A DNA stretch of 64,000 nucleotides from Thauera sp. 2A1 (lineage in GTDB: Bacteria > Pseudomonadota > Gammaproteobacteria > Burkholderiales > Rhodocyclaceae): assembly GCF_009469595.2 (NCBI RefSeq), contig NZ_SSXV01000025.1, positions 1 through 64,000 of the forward strand, in the 5' to 3' direction. The notes below the pieces were generated by a model that did not search any database, was not told the DNA's origin, and was given only the letters and a program-made list of their open reading frames with translations. A program made the position numbers and the translations under genes. This document shows positions 55,634-63,848 of this stretch, one piece after another; position 1 is the first letter of the stretch; each line of letters begins with the position of its first letter.

Positions 55634-56530
55634 TCAGGTGCGAGGCTTGCGCGCCAGGTATTCCCTCGCTGCAGCGACCAGCAGCGCCGTGGTGTTCTTG
55701 ACCCAGTCGATGCGCTTCTTCTTCCAGGTGTCCCAGCCGTCGGGCAGGCGCTTGGCGATGAACATGGCCTGCAGGTCGGCCACCGCGAGGGCGGGCTCGC
55801 CGTCGACTTCCCGGGCGTCCGGCCGGTTGGCGAAGAAGGCGAAGAGCAGGCCGAACTCGCCGGCCGAACCCACCAGGTTGTCCTGGCCGAGCAGGCGGGT
55901 GAGCTTTTCCTCCATGTCGCGATGCGCGCTGCGGCTGCCATCGTCGGAACCGAAGATCCTGCGCATCCACGCCGTGCCGGCGCTCTCGGCGAGCGCCAGC
56001 AGGTCCGAGCCCAGCAGCCTGGCGACCGCGGTGCCGAACACCAGTGCGGCCGGGTCCCGCAACAGGTTGTCGGCGATGAAGCGGCCGATGTCCGAGCGCC
56101 TGATCCAGCCGTCCCGGCCCAGCGCCGCGAGCCGCGCGAAGTCGTCGGCACTGAAGCGACCCGAGTCCGGCACGGTCGGGTCGCCCTGCAGGATGCCGCT
56201 GTGCCCTGGGTGGGAGCCCTGCGATCCGGGAAAGGCGAGCGAGAACAGCCCCGCGGGCACATGCTGGTCCAGTTGGCCGCTGCTGCCGCGCATGAAGGCG
56301 TGATTGCCGGCGGCGAAAAGCACCAGCAGGTCGCCCAGATCGCCGCCGCCGCTGTTGCCGAGCGCCCTGACGTCTTCCAGGCGGGCGAGCGGATCGGCGG
56401 CGCTGTTCCTGACCGGCAGGGCGCCCTGGGCGATGGCGCTGCCGATGAAGGGGCAGGTCGCCTTCTTCTCCACGAGCTTGGCGATGTCGTCGTCGCCCAG
56501 TTCGACGGGCTTGTCGAGTTCGTCGTCCAT
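55634..56530 (-). CDS. Uncharacterised protein, weakly peroxygenase-like N-terminus
   Basis: A 298-residue soluble protein. The segment KKATCPFIGSAIAQGALPVR places Cys-Pro before a helix ending in a Gly-x-Leu-Pro turn, as around the heme-thiolate Cys of fungal chloroperoxidase/peroxygenase proteins. GRFSADDFARLAALGRDGWI, then RRSDIGRFIADNL follows. The C-terminus is Lys-rich (WDTWKKKRIDWVKN). I cannot assign a function. It lies 77 bases downstream of the flavoenzyme gene on the same strand, so a joint oxidation role is possible. Confidence 0.65.
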   Translation of the reverse strand: MDDELDKPVELGDDDIAKLVEKKATCPFIGSAIAQGALPVRNSAADPLARLEDVRALGNSGGGDLGDLLVLFAAGNHAFMRGSSGQLDQHVPAGLFSLAFPGSQGSHPGHSGILQGDPTVPDSGRFSADDFARLAALGRDGWIRRSDIGRFIADNLLRDPAALVFGTAVARLLGSDLLALAESAGTAWMRRIFGSDDGSRSAHRDMEEKLTRLLGQDNLVGSAGEFGLLFAFFANRPDAREVDGEPALAVADLQAMFIAKRLPDGWDTWKKKRIDWVKNTTALLVAAAREYLARKPRT

Positions 56531-56607
56531 GGCTTGTCTCCTGATGCGTGATCTCGATCTCTGGCGGCGGCGCGGGCGGTGTGCCGCGCCCTCCGCCTCG
56601 TCCCGTC

Positions 56608-57900
56608 CTATCCCGCTTGGCCGGCCGCACGCTGGCCGCCGGGGCGGGATGCGAGCTGGGCCAGCATCGCGTCCTTGTCGGCCCTGACCTGCGGGTGGTA
56701 GCAGTCGGCGGGTTGCGCGCCAAGGTGGCCCACGCAGGCGTTGCAGTCGACGCAGCGCGGCCCCGGCGTGCCATCGCGCACGTGGTGATAGAAGAAGGGG
56801 TCGGCGAGGAAGGGGCGGCCGGCGGACACCGCATCGCACAGCCCGCGGGCGAGCGCGGCCTCCATCGCCGCACGCGTACGGAAGCCGCCCACGCAGATCA
56901 CCGGGATGCGCAGCCGCGCCTTGAAGTCCGGCGTGTAGTCGAGGTTGAAACCCTCGCGCCCCTTCCACAGCAGGTTGCAGGCGAGCGTCACCAGCGGCCG
57001 GAACACTTGCAGCAGCGTGCGGCGCAGTGGCGGCAGGTGGGCCATGCTTCCCTGCAACATGTTGCGCAGGCAGCGGTCGAAAGTGCCGCGCACCATCGGA
57101 AAGCCCGATTCGTAGTGGCCGACCGAGATCTCGATCGCATCCACCCCCGCGGCCTCCATGATGCGCGCGGCTTCCGCCAGTTCGGGCGGTGCGAGGCCGT
57201 CGCGCAGCGGCAGCGCGTCGGCGCCGTTCATCTTCATGATCACCGGAAAGTCGGCGCCCACCCGGCGGCGGATCGCGCCCAGCACTTCGCGTGCAAAGCG
57301 CGTGCGCTGCTCGAGCGCGCCGCCGTACTCGTCGTCGCGCCGGTTGGTGTAGGGGGTGAGGAACTGGCTCATCAGGTAACCGTTCGCCGAGTGCATCTGC
57401 ACGCCGTCGAAGCCCGCCTCCTTGCAGCGGCGCGCGGCCTCGCCGAACTGCTCGACGATGGCCGCGATTTCCGCCGCCCGCATCGCTCGCGGTTGCGTGC
57501 CGGTGAGCAGATCCTTCACCGCCGAGGCGGATACGACGTCCGTCGCGCCGACGAAATCCGGCACCACCTGGCGACCGCAATGATTGAGCTGGGCGAAGAT
57601 CCGTCCGCCGCAGGCGTGCACCACCTCGGGGATGCGTGCCAGGCCGACGATCTTCTCATCGGCGTCCGCGCCCACCTGGCGGGGCGCAGATTTGCCCTGG
57701 CGGCTGACGTAGATGTTGCCGGTGATGATCAGGGGCGTGCCGCCCAGCGCGATGAGACGGTAGAACTCGACCAGTTCGTCGGTGACGAATCCGTCCGCCG
57801 ACGCGCGGGTCTCGGCCGTCGCAGTCTTGAACAGCCTCGCCGGCAGCTCGAGCGAACCGATACGGATCGGCGTGAACAGCAGTGCCTCGCCTGCAGCCAT
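56608..57900 (-). CDS. NADH:flavin oxidoreductase, Old Yellow Enzyme family
   Basis: A 430-residue FMN TIM-barrel enzyme. FTPIRIGSLELPARLFKTAT is the usual start; the active site has FDGVQMHSANGYLMSQFLTP, then TNRRDDEYGG and the FMN phosphate region VICVGGF and AVSAGRPFLADP. A four-Cys cluster (RCVDCNACVGHLG and a later DCYHP) near the C-terminus resembles the Fe-S site of the 2,4-dienoyl-CoA/trimethylamine dehydrogenase branch, but the downstream FAD domain of that branch is missing. Substrate unknown. Confidence 0.9.
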   Translation of the reverse strand: MAAGEALLFTPIRIGSLELPARLFKTATAETRASADGFVTDELVEFYRLIALGGTPLIITGNIYVSRQGKSAPRQVGADADEKIVGLARIPEVVHACGGRIFAQLNHCGRQVVPDFVGATDVVSASAVKDLLTGTQPRAMRAAEIAAIVEQFGEAARRCKEAGFDGVQMHSANGYLMSQFLTPYTNRRDDEYGGALEQRTRFAREVLGAIRRRVGADFPVIMKMNGADALPLRDGLAPPELAEAARIMEAAGVDAIEISVGHYESGFPMVRGTFDRCLRNMLQGSMAHLPPLRRTLLQVFRPLVTLACNLLWKGREGFNLDYTPDFKARLRIPVICVGGFRTRAAMEAALARGLCDAVSAGRPFLADPFFYHHVRDGTPGPRCVDCNACVGHLGAQPADCYHPQVRADKDAMLAQLASRPGGQRAAGQAG

Positions 57901-58116
57901 GAGTCACCTCCGCGCGCCCTGGCGGCGAACTGCGTGATTCCCCTCATGAATCCAGTCTAGACCATGGGGTGTCCGGTACAGGGCGATCGCACGGCTGCGA
58001 CGATGACAAGGCGCGGATCTGGTCTAGTCTTGAATCGAGAACCGGCATGGATGCCGGGTGCGGTCGCCCCGGCCATCGCCGAGGGATGCCGCACACATGC
58101 CGTGAGGTCGTCGACC

Positions 58117-59502
58117 ATGCGAATCGGATCGTTTTCGAGGCTCGTCGCAGTGCCGCTGGTGCTCGTGCTGTCCGCCTGCACGCCGTTCATGCAGTACCGC
58201 ACCGAGTACGACCTGTGCGTGAATGCGGGCAACGACTTCATGCCGGCCTGCGCTCCGCACGCCCTGCAGCAGTTGAAGGCTGGCGAGGGGGCCGACTACC
58301 TGCTCGGCTTCGTCGAGTTCGACGATCAGGGCCAGTTGTGGGACCGCAAGCAGATGCGCGCCGTCGTCGATCGCTTCACCGAGGAGACGGCCGCGCGCGA
58401 TCTGCTCATGGTGGTGTTCGTGCACGGCTGGAAGCACAGCGCCGCCCCGGGCGATCCGAACATCGACACTTTCCGCAAGGTGCTCGGCAAGCTCAGCCTG
58501 GACGAGGCGCAGATCGCTCTGCAGTCCGGCAAGCCGGCGCGCCGCGTGGCCGGCGTGTACCTCGGCTGGCGCGGTGGTTCGGTGAGCGTGCCGTGGGTCG
58601 AGAACCTCACGTTCTGGGAGCGCAAGAACACGGCGCAGAAGGTCGGCCATGGCGGCGTGACCGAGGTGCTGGCCCGGCTGGAGCAGATCAAGCGCGACAA
58701 GGACAGCGTCGACGCGGGCCGCAGCGCGACGCGCCTGGTGGTGGTGGGGCACAGCTTCGGCGGGGCCGTCGTGCACACGGCCCTGTCGCAGCTCCTGGAA
58801 GCCCGCTTCGTGCGCACCAGGGGGCCGGACGGGCTGCAGTCCGACGCCGAAGGCTTCGGCAACCTGGTGGTGCTGATCAACCCTGCGTTCGAGGCCAGCC
58901 AGTTCACCCCGCTGAGCGACATGTCCGCGGAGCGCGGCAACTACTTCGGCACCCAGCTCCCGACCATCGCCATCCTGACCTCCGAGGCGGATTACGCCAC
59001 GCGCTATGCGTTCCCCGCCGGTCGCCATGTGTCGACCTTCTTCGAGAAGACGCACGACATGCAGCGCTGGAACCAGACGCTCCGGGCGACGCAAACCATC
59101 AGCCAGGGCGACGCCAACGTGGCGGCGGTGGGCCATTTCGAGCCTTACCGCACGCATCGGCTCTATCCGGCCAAGGACGCGCCGCGCGGCGCCACGCCGG
59201 CCCTGCCCAGCCGGGAAAGCGTGCGCAACGCACTGGAGGCGGCCAGCGCCTGGGAGCGTGACGAGCCCGGCAGCAAGATCGCCTTCGCCGACCTCACCCT
59301 CGAGCGCACCCCCAACTCGGCCGGACGCAACCCGGAGCTGCTGATCTACGTTTCCGGGGAGCTCATCCGCGACCATAACGACATCGACGACGAACGCGTC
59401 ATCGAGTTCGTCAAGGAGCTGGTGCTGATCTCGACCCTGCCGCAGGAGCACAAGGAGGCGGCGCGCCGGGCACTGCAGATGGCGCCGCCAGCGAAGCAAT
59501 AG
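58117..59502 (+). CDS. Alpha/beta-hydrolase lipoprotein (Ser lipase-like)
   Basis: A 461-residue protein with lipobox VLSAC (C21) and a serine-hydrolase fold: MVVFVHGWKHSAAPGDPN (oxyanion region), VGHSFGGAVVH with nucleophile Ser, and later acid/His regions that I cannot place with certainty. A C-terminal beta segment (LELLIYVSGELIRDHNDIDD, near 415-435) follows. Start at MRIGSFSRLVAV (58117). It is the first gene of a co-directional trio ending at 61895. Envelope location is inferred from the lipobox. Confidence 0.8.
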   Translation: MRIGSFSRLVAVPLVLVLSACTPFMQYRTEYDLCVNAGNDFMPACAPHALQQLKAGEGADYLLGFVEFDDQGQLWDRKQMRAVVDRFTEETAARDLLMVVFVHGWKHSAAPGDPNIDTFRKVLGKLSLDEAQIALQSGKPARRVAGVYLGWRGGSVSVPWVENLTFWERKNTAQKVGHGGVTEVLARLEQIKRDKDSVDAGRSATRLVVVGHSFGGAVVHTALSQLLEARFVRTRGPDGLQSDAEGFGNLVVLINPAFEASQFTPLSDMSAERGNYFGTQLPTIAILTSEADYATRYAFPAGRHVSTFFEKTHDMQRWNQTLRATQTISQGDANVAAVGHFEPYRTHRLYPAKDAPRGATPALPSRESVRNALEAASAWERDEPGSKIAFADLTLERTPNSAGRNPELLIYVSGELIRDHNDIDDERVIEFVKELVLISTLPQEHKEAARRALQMAPPAKQ

Positions 59503-59565
59503 CCGCGCCGCTCGCGGGAGCTCGCTGGTTCGAAAGCGTGAGCGAGAACAGGCAAGGGGAGCGCA

Positions 59566-60750
59566 ATGAGCCTGAAGATCTATGTGTCGTCGACCTTCGA
59601 GGATCTGAAGGACTATCGGCGGCGCGTGTACGAGCAGTTGCGCGCCCTGCGCCACGACGTCATCGCGATGGAGGACTACGTCGCCGCCGACGAGCGTCCG
59701 CTCGACAAATGCCTGCGCGACGTTCGCGACAGCGACGTCTACATCGGCCTGTTCGCCTGGCGCTACGGCTACGTGCCGCGCGCGGGCAATCCGCAGCGCC
59801 GCTCGGTGACCGAGCTGGAGTATCTCGAGGCGAAGAAGCACAGGAAGCCCTGCCTGATCTTCCTCACCGACAATCGCGCGCCCTGGCCGCCGGACCAGAT
59901 GGACTCCACCACCGGCGACAACGACGGCGGCAAGAAGATCGCCGCCTTGCGCAAGACCTTGCGTGACAAGGGGCTGGTGTCGACCTTCGAGACGCCGGAG
60001 GCGCTCGCGACCAAGGTCGTCACCGCGCTTTACAGTTGGCAGGCAGAATCCTCGCTGGCGCAGTCGGCGCGCGCGCACGGCATCGTCGAGGAGGCGCTGT
60101 CGGCGGGCGTGCAGGCCGCGGCACGCAAGACCAACACCCTGCTGTGGGTGCCAGGCTCGCGGCTGCGGGTGCGCTTCATCGGCACCGACACCGGGTTCGC
60201 CGCCCGCATCCTGCGTCTCGCCCAGATCTGGAGCGCGTACGCGAACGTCTTCTTCGTCGCCAGCGACGACGAGGATGCCGAGCTGCGCGTCGCCTTCGAC
60301 AAGAACGGAGGCTCCTGGTCCTACGAGGGCTCGAATTGCCTGAGCGTGCCCGCCGGCGAGCCGACGATGAACCTCGGCTGGCTGGAGCCGGCCCTGCCGA
60401 TCGACGACGTGGAATCCGTGGTGCTGCACGAGTTCGGCCATGTGCTGGGCCTCGCGCACGAGCACAACAACCCCAGCGGCGACATTCCGTGGGACAGGAA
60501 GGAGGTGGAGAAGCTCCTCGGCGGACCGCCCAACCACTGGGACCCGCACACCATCGACCAGTACCTCTACAGCACCTGGGAGAAGAACCGCTTTCCGTTC
60601 GACAAACCCTTCGATCCGCTGTCGATCATGTCCTACTACTTCCCGAAGGAAGTGACCGGCGGCAAGCCGATCTTCGGCACCAACACCACCCTGTCTTCGG
60701 GCGACAAGGAGTTCATCAGCCGGCTGTATCCGTATGCAGCGGGGGGTTGA
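59566..60750 (+). CDS. DUF4062 domain fused to a metzincin metallopeptidase
   Basis: A 394-residue protein. Residues 1-150 are a classic DUF4062 domain (KIYVSSTFEDLKDYRRRVYE, VYIGLFAWRYGYVP, SVTELEYLEAKKHRKPCLIF), a Rossmann-like module seen at the N-terminus of NTPase and conflict proteins. Residues about 195-394 are a zinc metallopeptidase: the metzincin site H288-E289-x2-H292-x5-H298 (HEFGHVLGLAHE), a Met-turn (SIMSYY, M355) and typical matrixin-like strands. DUF4062 with a metzincin is an unusual pairing. No signal peptide, so the peptidase acts in the cytoplasm. GAGCGCA precedes the start; gap of 63 bases to the upstream gene. Confidence 0.88.
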   Translation: MSLKIYVSSTFEDLKDYRRRVYEQLRALRHDVIAMEDYVAADERPLDKCLRDVRDSDVYIGLFAWRYGYVPRAGNPQRRSVTELEYLEAKKHRKPCLIFLTDNRAPWPPDQMDSTTGDNDGGKKIAALRKTLRDKGLVSTFETPEALATKVVTALYSWQAESSLAQSARAHGIVEEALSAGVQAAARKTNTLLWVPGSRLRVRFIGTDTGFAARILRLAQIWSAYANVFFVASDDEDAELRVAFDKNGGSWSYEGSNCLSVPAGEPTMNLGWLEPALPIDDVESVVLHEFGHVLGLAHEHNNPSGDIPWDRKEVEKLLGGPPNHWDPHTIDQYLYSTWEKNRFPFDKPFDPLSIMSYYFPKEVTGGKPIFGTNTTLSSGDKEFISRLYPYAAGG

Positions 60751-60908
60751 GGTGCCAGGTGCCCCAGGCGCGATGAGGCGCGAAACGATCGAATGGAAGA
60801 CCACCGGTGATTGCGCGCATCAGGCGCTTCGAGCCCACGCACTGACCACTTCGGCGGCAGACACCCCTGCTCGGACTCCACCGCCACCTCCGCCGCAATG
60901 GCGCGGCA

Positions 60909-61895
60909 ATGGATGATTGCGAGGATGCCAAGGTGAAGATTCTCGTTGTCGGATCCCTCAAGAACGTTCCCAGCCAGCCGGAACTGTGCGCCTGCTTCGT
61001 GGCGAGACTGGGCGAGATGATCGTCGAGCGCGGCCACGTGTTGCTCAACGGCTGCCGCGGGTCGCTGGACAAGGTGATCGCCGAGGCGGCCGACGTGCGG
61101 CTCCAGGCGCTGGGCAGGAAGCCTGCAGATCAACTGGTCGGCTATCGCCTGCGGGATGCCGAGCCGATCCACCGCTGCGGCCGCATCCGCATCTCCGAAC
61201 TCGGCGACTGGGAGCTCACCCATCCGCGTCTGTCTCCACCGGAGCAGTTCGCCGAGGCCGACGTCGCCGTCTTCGTCGCCGGCAGCGAAGGCACCTTCAT
61301 TGCCGCCAACTGGGCGCGCATCGCCGGCATTCCGGTGCTGGGCGTCACCGCCTTCGGCGGCGCCGGTCGCGAGCTGTATGCATCGGAAAAGGCGCAACTC
61401 AGCGAGAAGTTCGGCAGCTCGATCACCCGCGACGAGTTCGACGTGCTCAACCAGGACGCCACCGACGCCGATGCGCTCGCCGCCGACGTCGTCACGCTGG
61501 CCGAGCGCATCGTCATTCCAACCACCGTGTTTCCGGTGCTGCCGTTCTCGATGGACTTCGAGGACGTGAAGGATTCCTTCCGCGAAAGCTGCCGCGATGC
61601 GGGCTTCGAGTTGCGCGGCACGGACGAGGAGGAGACCACCGAGCGCATCATCCCGCGCATCCTCGAAGGCATCCGCCGTGCCGCCGTCGTTGTCGCCGAC
61701 GTCACCGAACCGCGACCGAACGTGTACTACGAGATCGGCCTCGCGCAGGGCATGCAGAAGGATGTCATCCTGACCGCGAAGGAGGGCACCGTCCTGCCCT
61801 TCGACCTGGCCGACATCCCTACGCTGCTGTGGAAGACCCAGCGCGACCTGAAGGAGAAGCTCACCCGTCGGCTTCGCCTGCTGCGGCCGACCTGA
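60909..61895 (+). CDS. SLOG-like / nucleoside deoxyribosyltransferase-like two-domain protein
   Basis: A 328-residue protein. The first half (about 8-160) looks like a SLOG/LOG Rossmann domain: ILVVGSLKNVP, GHVLLNGCRGSLDKVI and DVAVFVAGSEGTFIAANWAR in place of the PGGxGT motif. The second half (about 195-320) resembles nucleoside 2-deoxyribosyltransferase/TIR-like proteins: VFPVLPFSMDFEDVKDSF, VVVADVTEPRPNVYYEIGLA with E in the active-site place. SLOG domains bind nucleotide-derived ligands (as in Thoeris ThsA). Start may instead be GTG 60933. Follows the DUF4062 gene by 158 bases on the same strand. Confidence 0.78.
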   Translation: MDDCEDAKVKILVVGSLKNVPSQPELCACFVARLGEMIVERGHVLLNGCRGSLDKVIAEAADVRLQALGRKPADQLVGYRLRDAEPIHRCGRIRISELGDWELTHPRLSPPEQFAEADVAVFVAGSEGTFIAANWARIAGIPVLGVTAFGGAGRELYASEKAQLSEKFGSSITRDEFDVLNQDATDADALAADVVTLAERIVIPTTVFPVLPFSMDFEDVKDSFRESCRDAGFELRGTDEEETTERIIPRILEGIRRAAVVVADVTEPRPNVYYEIGLAQGMQKDVILTAKEGTVLPFDLADIPTLLWKTQRDLKEKLTRRLRLLRPT

Positions 61896-61955
61896 ACGGC
61901 ATCGGGTCGAAAGACGCCGCATCCCGATCGATGGCGCCCCCACCGAGGCGCGATC

Positions 61956-62402
61956 TCAATCGGGAATCTCCGGTTCCACAAGTCGCGCCAGATGCTCGAG
62001 CGACTCCTGCCAGCCGAGATAGCAGAACTCCGGCGGGATCGCCTCGGGAATCCCCTCCTGCACGATGTTCAGCTCCGCCCCGCAGGCCACGGCGCGCAGG
62101 GTGACGGTCGTGATCATCTCGCCGGGCAGGTTCGCATCGTCGAACTTGTCGGTGTAGCGGATGCGCTCGTCGGGTACGAGCTCCAGATAGTGGCCGCCGA
62201 AGGAATGGGCATTGCCCGTGCTGAAATTCCGGAACGCCATCCTGAAGCTGCCACCCACCTTCGCATCGAGGTGCTCGACCTTGCAGGTGAAGCCGTTCGG
62301 TGGCAGCCATCGGGCGAGGGCCTCCGCATCGACAAAGGCGCGGTAAATTTTTTCGGGCTTCGCGCGCAGCACGCGGTGCAGGCGGACGGTACCGGTGGGC
62401 AT
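61956..62402 (-). CDS. SRPBCC-family protein (AHSA1-like)
   Basis: A 148-residue START/Bet v1-fold protein: VRLHRVLRAKPEKIYRAFVD, ALARWLPPNGFTCKVEHLDA and GGSFRMAF, the Activator-of-Hsp90-ATPase-like domain of the AHSA1 branch. It ends in EFCYLGWQESLEHLARLVEP, which is the usual C-terminal helix. Ligand unknown. Start at MPTGTVRLHR (62402). Confidence 0.92.
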   Translation of the reverse strand: MPTGTVRLHRVLRAKPEKIYRAFVDAEALARWLPPNGFTCKVEHLDAKVGGSFRMAFRNFSTGNAHSFGGHYLELVPDERIRYTDKFDDANLPGEMITTVTLRAVACGAELNIVQEGIPEAIPPEFCYLGWQESLEHLARLVEPEIPD

Positions 62403-62587
62403 GGCTTCTCCTTGCGCTGGGGTTGGGGCAGGGGCTGTCGTCGCCCCTTCCCGTACCATAGTCGAACGGCCAGGCCAGCGCTGCGCGCAATCCGGGTTTG
62501 CTGCCGGAAGGGCCGGCGATGGAAAGCTTGCTTGCGCCATCCTCATGGCATGATGTGCCGCCCGTCTCCAGCAGGACCTTCATCTCC

Positions 62588-63298
62588 ATGAAAACGATCG
62601 GTCTCCTCGGCGGCATGAGCTGGGAATCCACCGTGCCCTATTACCGCCAGATCAACGAAGCCGTGAAGGCCCGGCTCGGCGGTCTGCATTCGGCGAAGAT
62701 CGTGCTGTACAGCGTCGATTTCGCCGAAATCGAGCGCCTGCAGCATCGTGGCGACTGGGATGCCGCCGGCACGGTGCTGGCCGACGCGGCGCTGGCATTG
62801 GAGAGGGCCGGGGCCGATTTCATCGTGCTGTGCACCAACACCATGCACAAGATGGCGCCGGCCATCGAAGCCGCAGTCACGATCCCGCTGCTGCACATCG
62901 CCGATCCGACGGCCGTTGCGATCCGTCAATCGGGCCTGCGCCGCGTCGCGCTGCTCGGCACGCGGTTCACGATGGAACAGGATTTCTACCGGGGGCGCCT
63001 GGCCGGGCATCACGGCATCGAGGTGCTCGTCCCGGAGGAGGCCGATCGCGAGCTCGTGCATCATGTGATCTACGAGGAGTTGTGCCTCGGCCGCACCGAG
63101 GACGCCTCGCGTAAAGCTTACCGCGACGTGATGCAGCGCCTGGTCGAGCGCGGGGCACAAGGCATCATCCTGGGCTGCACGGAGATATCCCTGCTGGTCG
63201 GGCCGCAGGACGCGAGCGTTCCCCTGTTCGATACGACCGCAATCCATGCCGCCGCAGCCGCGGAGGAGGCACTGGGGCAAGATCGGACCATCTCATGA
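62588..63298 (+). CDS. Aspartate/glutamate racemase family protein
   Basis: A 236-residue cofactor-independent racemase. GLLGGMSWESTVPYYRQINE is the signature start, with the two catalytic cysteines in IVLCTNTMHKM and IILGCTEISLL. Fits the YgeA/aspartate racemase group; the exact substrate is not readable. Confidence 0.95.
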   Translation: MKTIGLLGGMSWESTVPYYRQINEAVKARLGGLHSAKIVLYSVDFAEIERLQHRGDWDAAGTVLADAALALERAGADFIVLCTNTMHKMAPAIEAAVTIPLLHIADPTAVAIRQSGLRRVALLGTRFTMEQDFYRGRLAGHHGIEVLVPEEADRELVHHVIYEELCLGRTEDASRKAYRDVMQRLVERGAQGIILGCTEISLLVGPQDASVPLFDTTAIHAAAAAEEALGQDRTIS

Positions 63299-63344
63299 GC
63301 GACGGCATCCCACGCTCGCGGGCAGTCGGCGAATAACGGCCATC

Positions 63345-63577
63345 AACTGGATCGCGGCCAATCCAGAAGCCGGTGACGTCATCCGGGGAAGTGGCGGCTG
63401 CCGTAAGGTCCGTTGGACATCTCGGGCCAAGGAAAACGCGGCGGTGCCAGGATCATCTACTTCAACGCGAACACCGAAACCATTTGGCTCTTGATCGTGT
63501 ACAAGAAAGCCAAGTTCGACAATCTCCCTACGTCCTTCTTGGCGGAGTTGAAGCAAGGAGTCGAAGATGCCCTCTGA
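63345..63577 (+). pseudogene. HigB/RelE-type toxin, truncated and frameshifted
   Basis: The 5' part encodes NWIAANPEAGDVIRGSGGCR and then KVRWTSRAK in one frame; the 3' part encodes GKRGGARIIYFNANTETIWL and then LIVYKKAKF in another, the C-terminal HigB/RelE core. A one-base deletion near 63428-63434 breaks the frame, and the usual N-terminal 20 or so residues are lost in front. The antitoxin gene overlaps by 11 bases and is intact. Confidence 0.85.
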
Positions 63578-63848
63578 GATCGAAAAGTTCCAGCAGGATT
63601 TGCTTGAGTCCGTCAAGCAAATGAGACGTGGCGAGGCCGCGCGCACCACGCGTGTTGAGTTGTCCGAAGCAGCCAAGGCTCGCGCAAAGATGGGCTTGTC
63701 TCAGCAAGCTTTTGCGGAGCTCCTTGGAGTGTCCTCCAGAACGCTCCAGGAGTGGGAGCAGGGTCGTCGCTCGCCCACAGGTGCTGCCAAGACGCTGCTC
63801 CGTGTTGCCGTTGCTCACCCCGAGGTCGTGCAGGAATTGCGCAATTAA
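63567..63848 (+). CDS. XRE/HigA-type antitoxin
   Basis: A 93-residue HTH antitoxin: EAAKARAKMGLSQQAFAELL, then GVSSRTLQEWEQGRRSPTGA, the XRE-type helix-turn-helix. A coiled N-terminus (EIEKFQQDLLESVKQMRRGE) fits toxin binding. The cognate toxin upstream is broken. Confidence 0.93.
   Translation: MPSEIEKFQQDLLESVKQMRRGEAARTTRVELSEAAKARAKMGLSQQAFAELLGVSSRTLQEWEQGRRSPTGAAKTLLRVAVAHPEVVQELRN

Noticed and set aside
53979..56873. 964-residue fusion of histidine kinase with an upstream N-terminal extension
   Set aside because: The first 478 residues are Arg/Pro/Ala-rich antisense-type sequence; kinase similarity and a sensible membrane anchor start at MSLVGPNS (55439).
57964..58116. N-terminal extension of the lipoprotein hydrolase to the ATG at 57964
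   Set aside because: The extra 51 codons have no signal peptide logic; starting at 58117 gives a proper lipoprotein signal with VLSAC.
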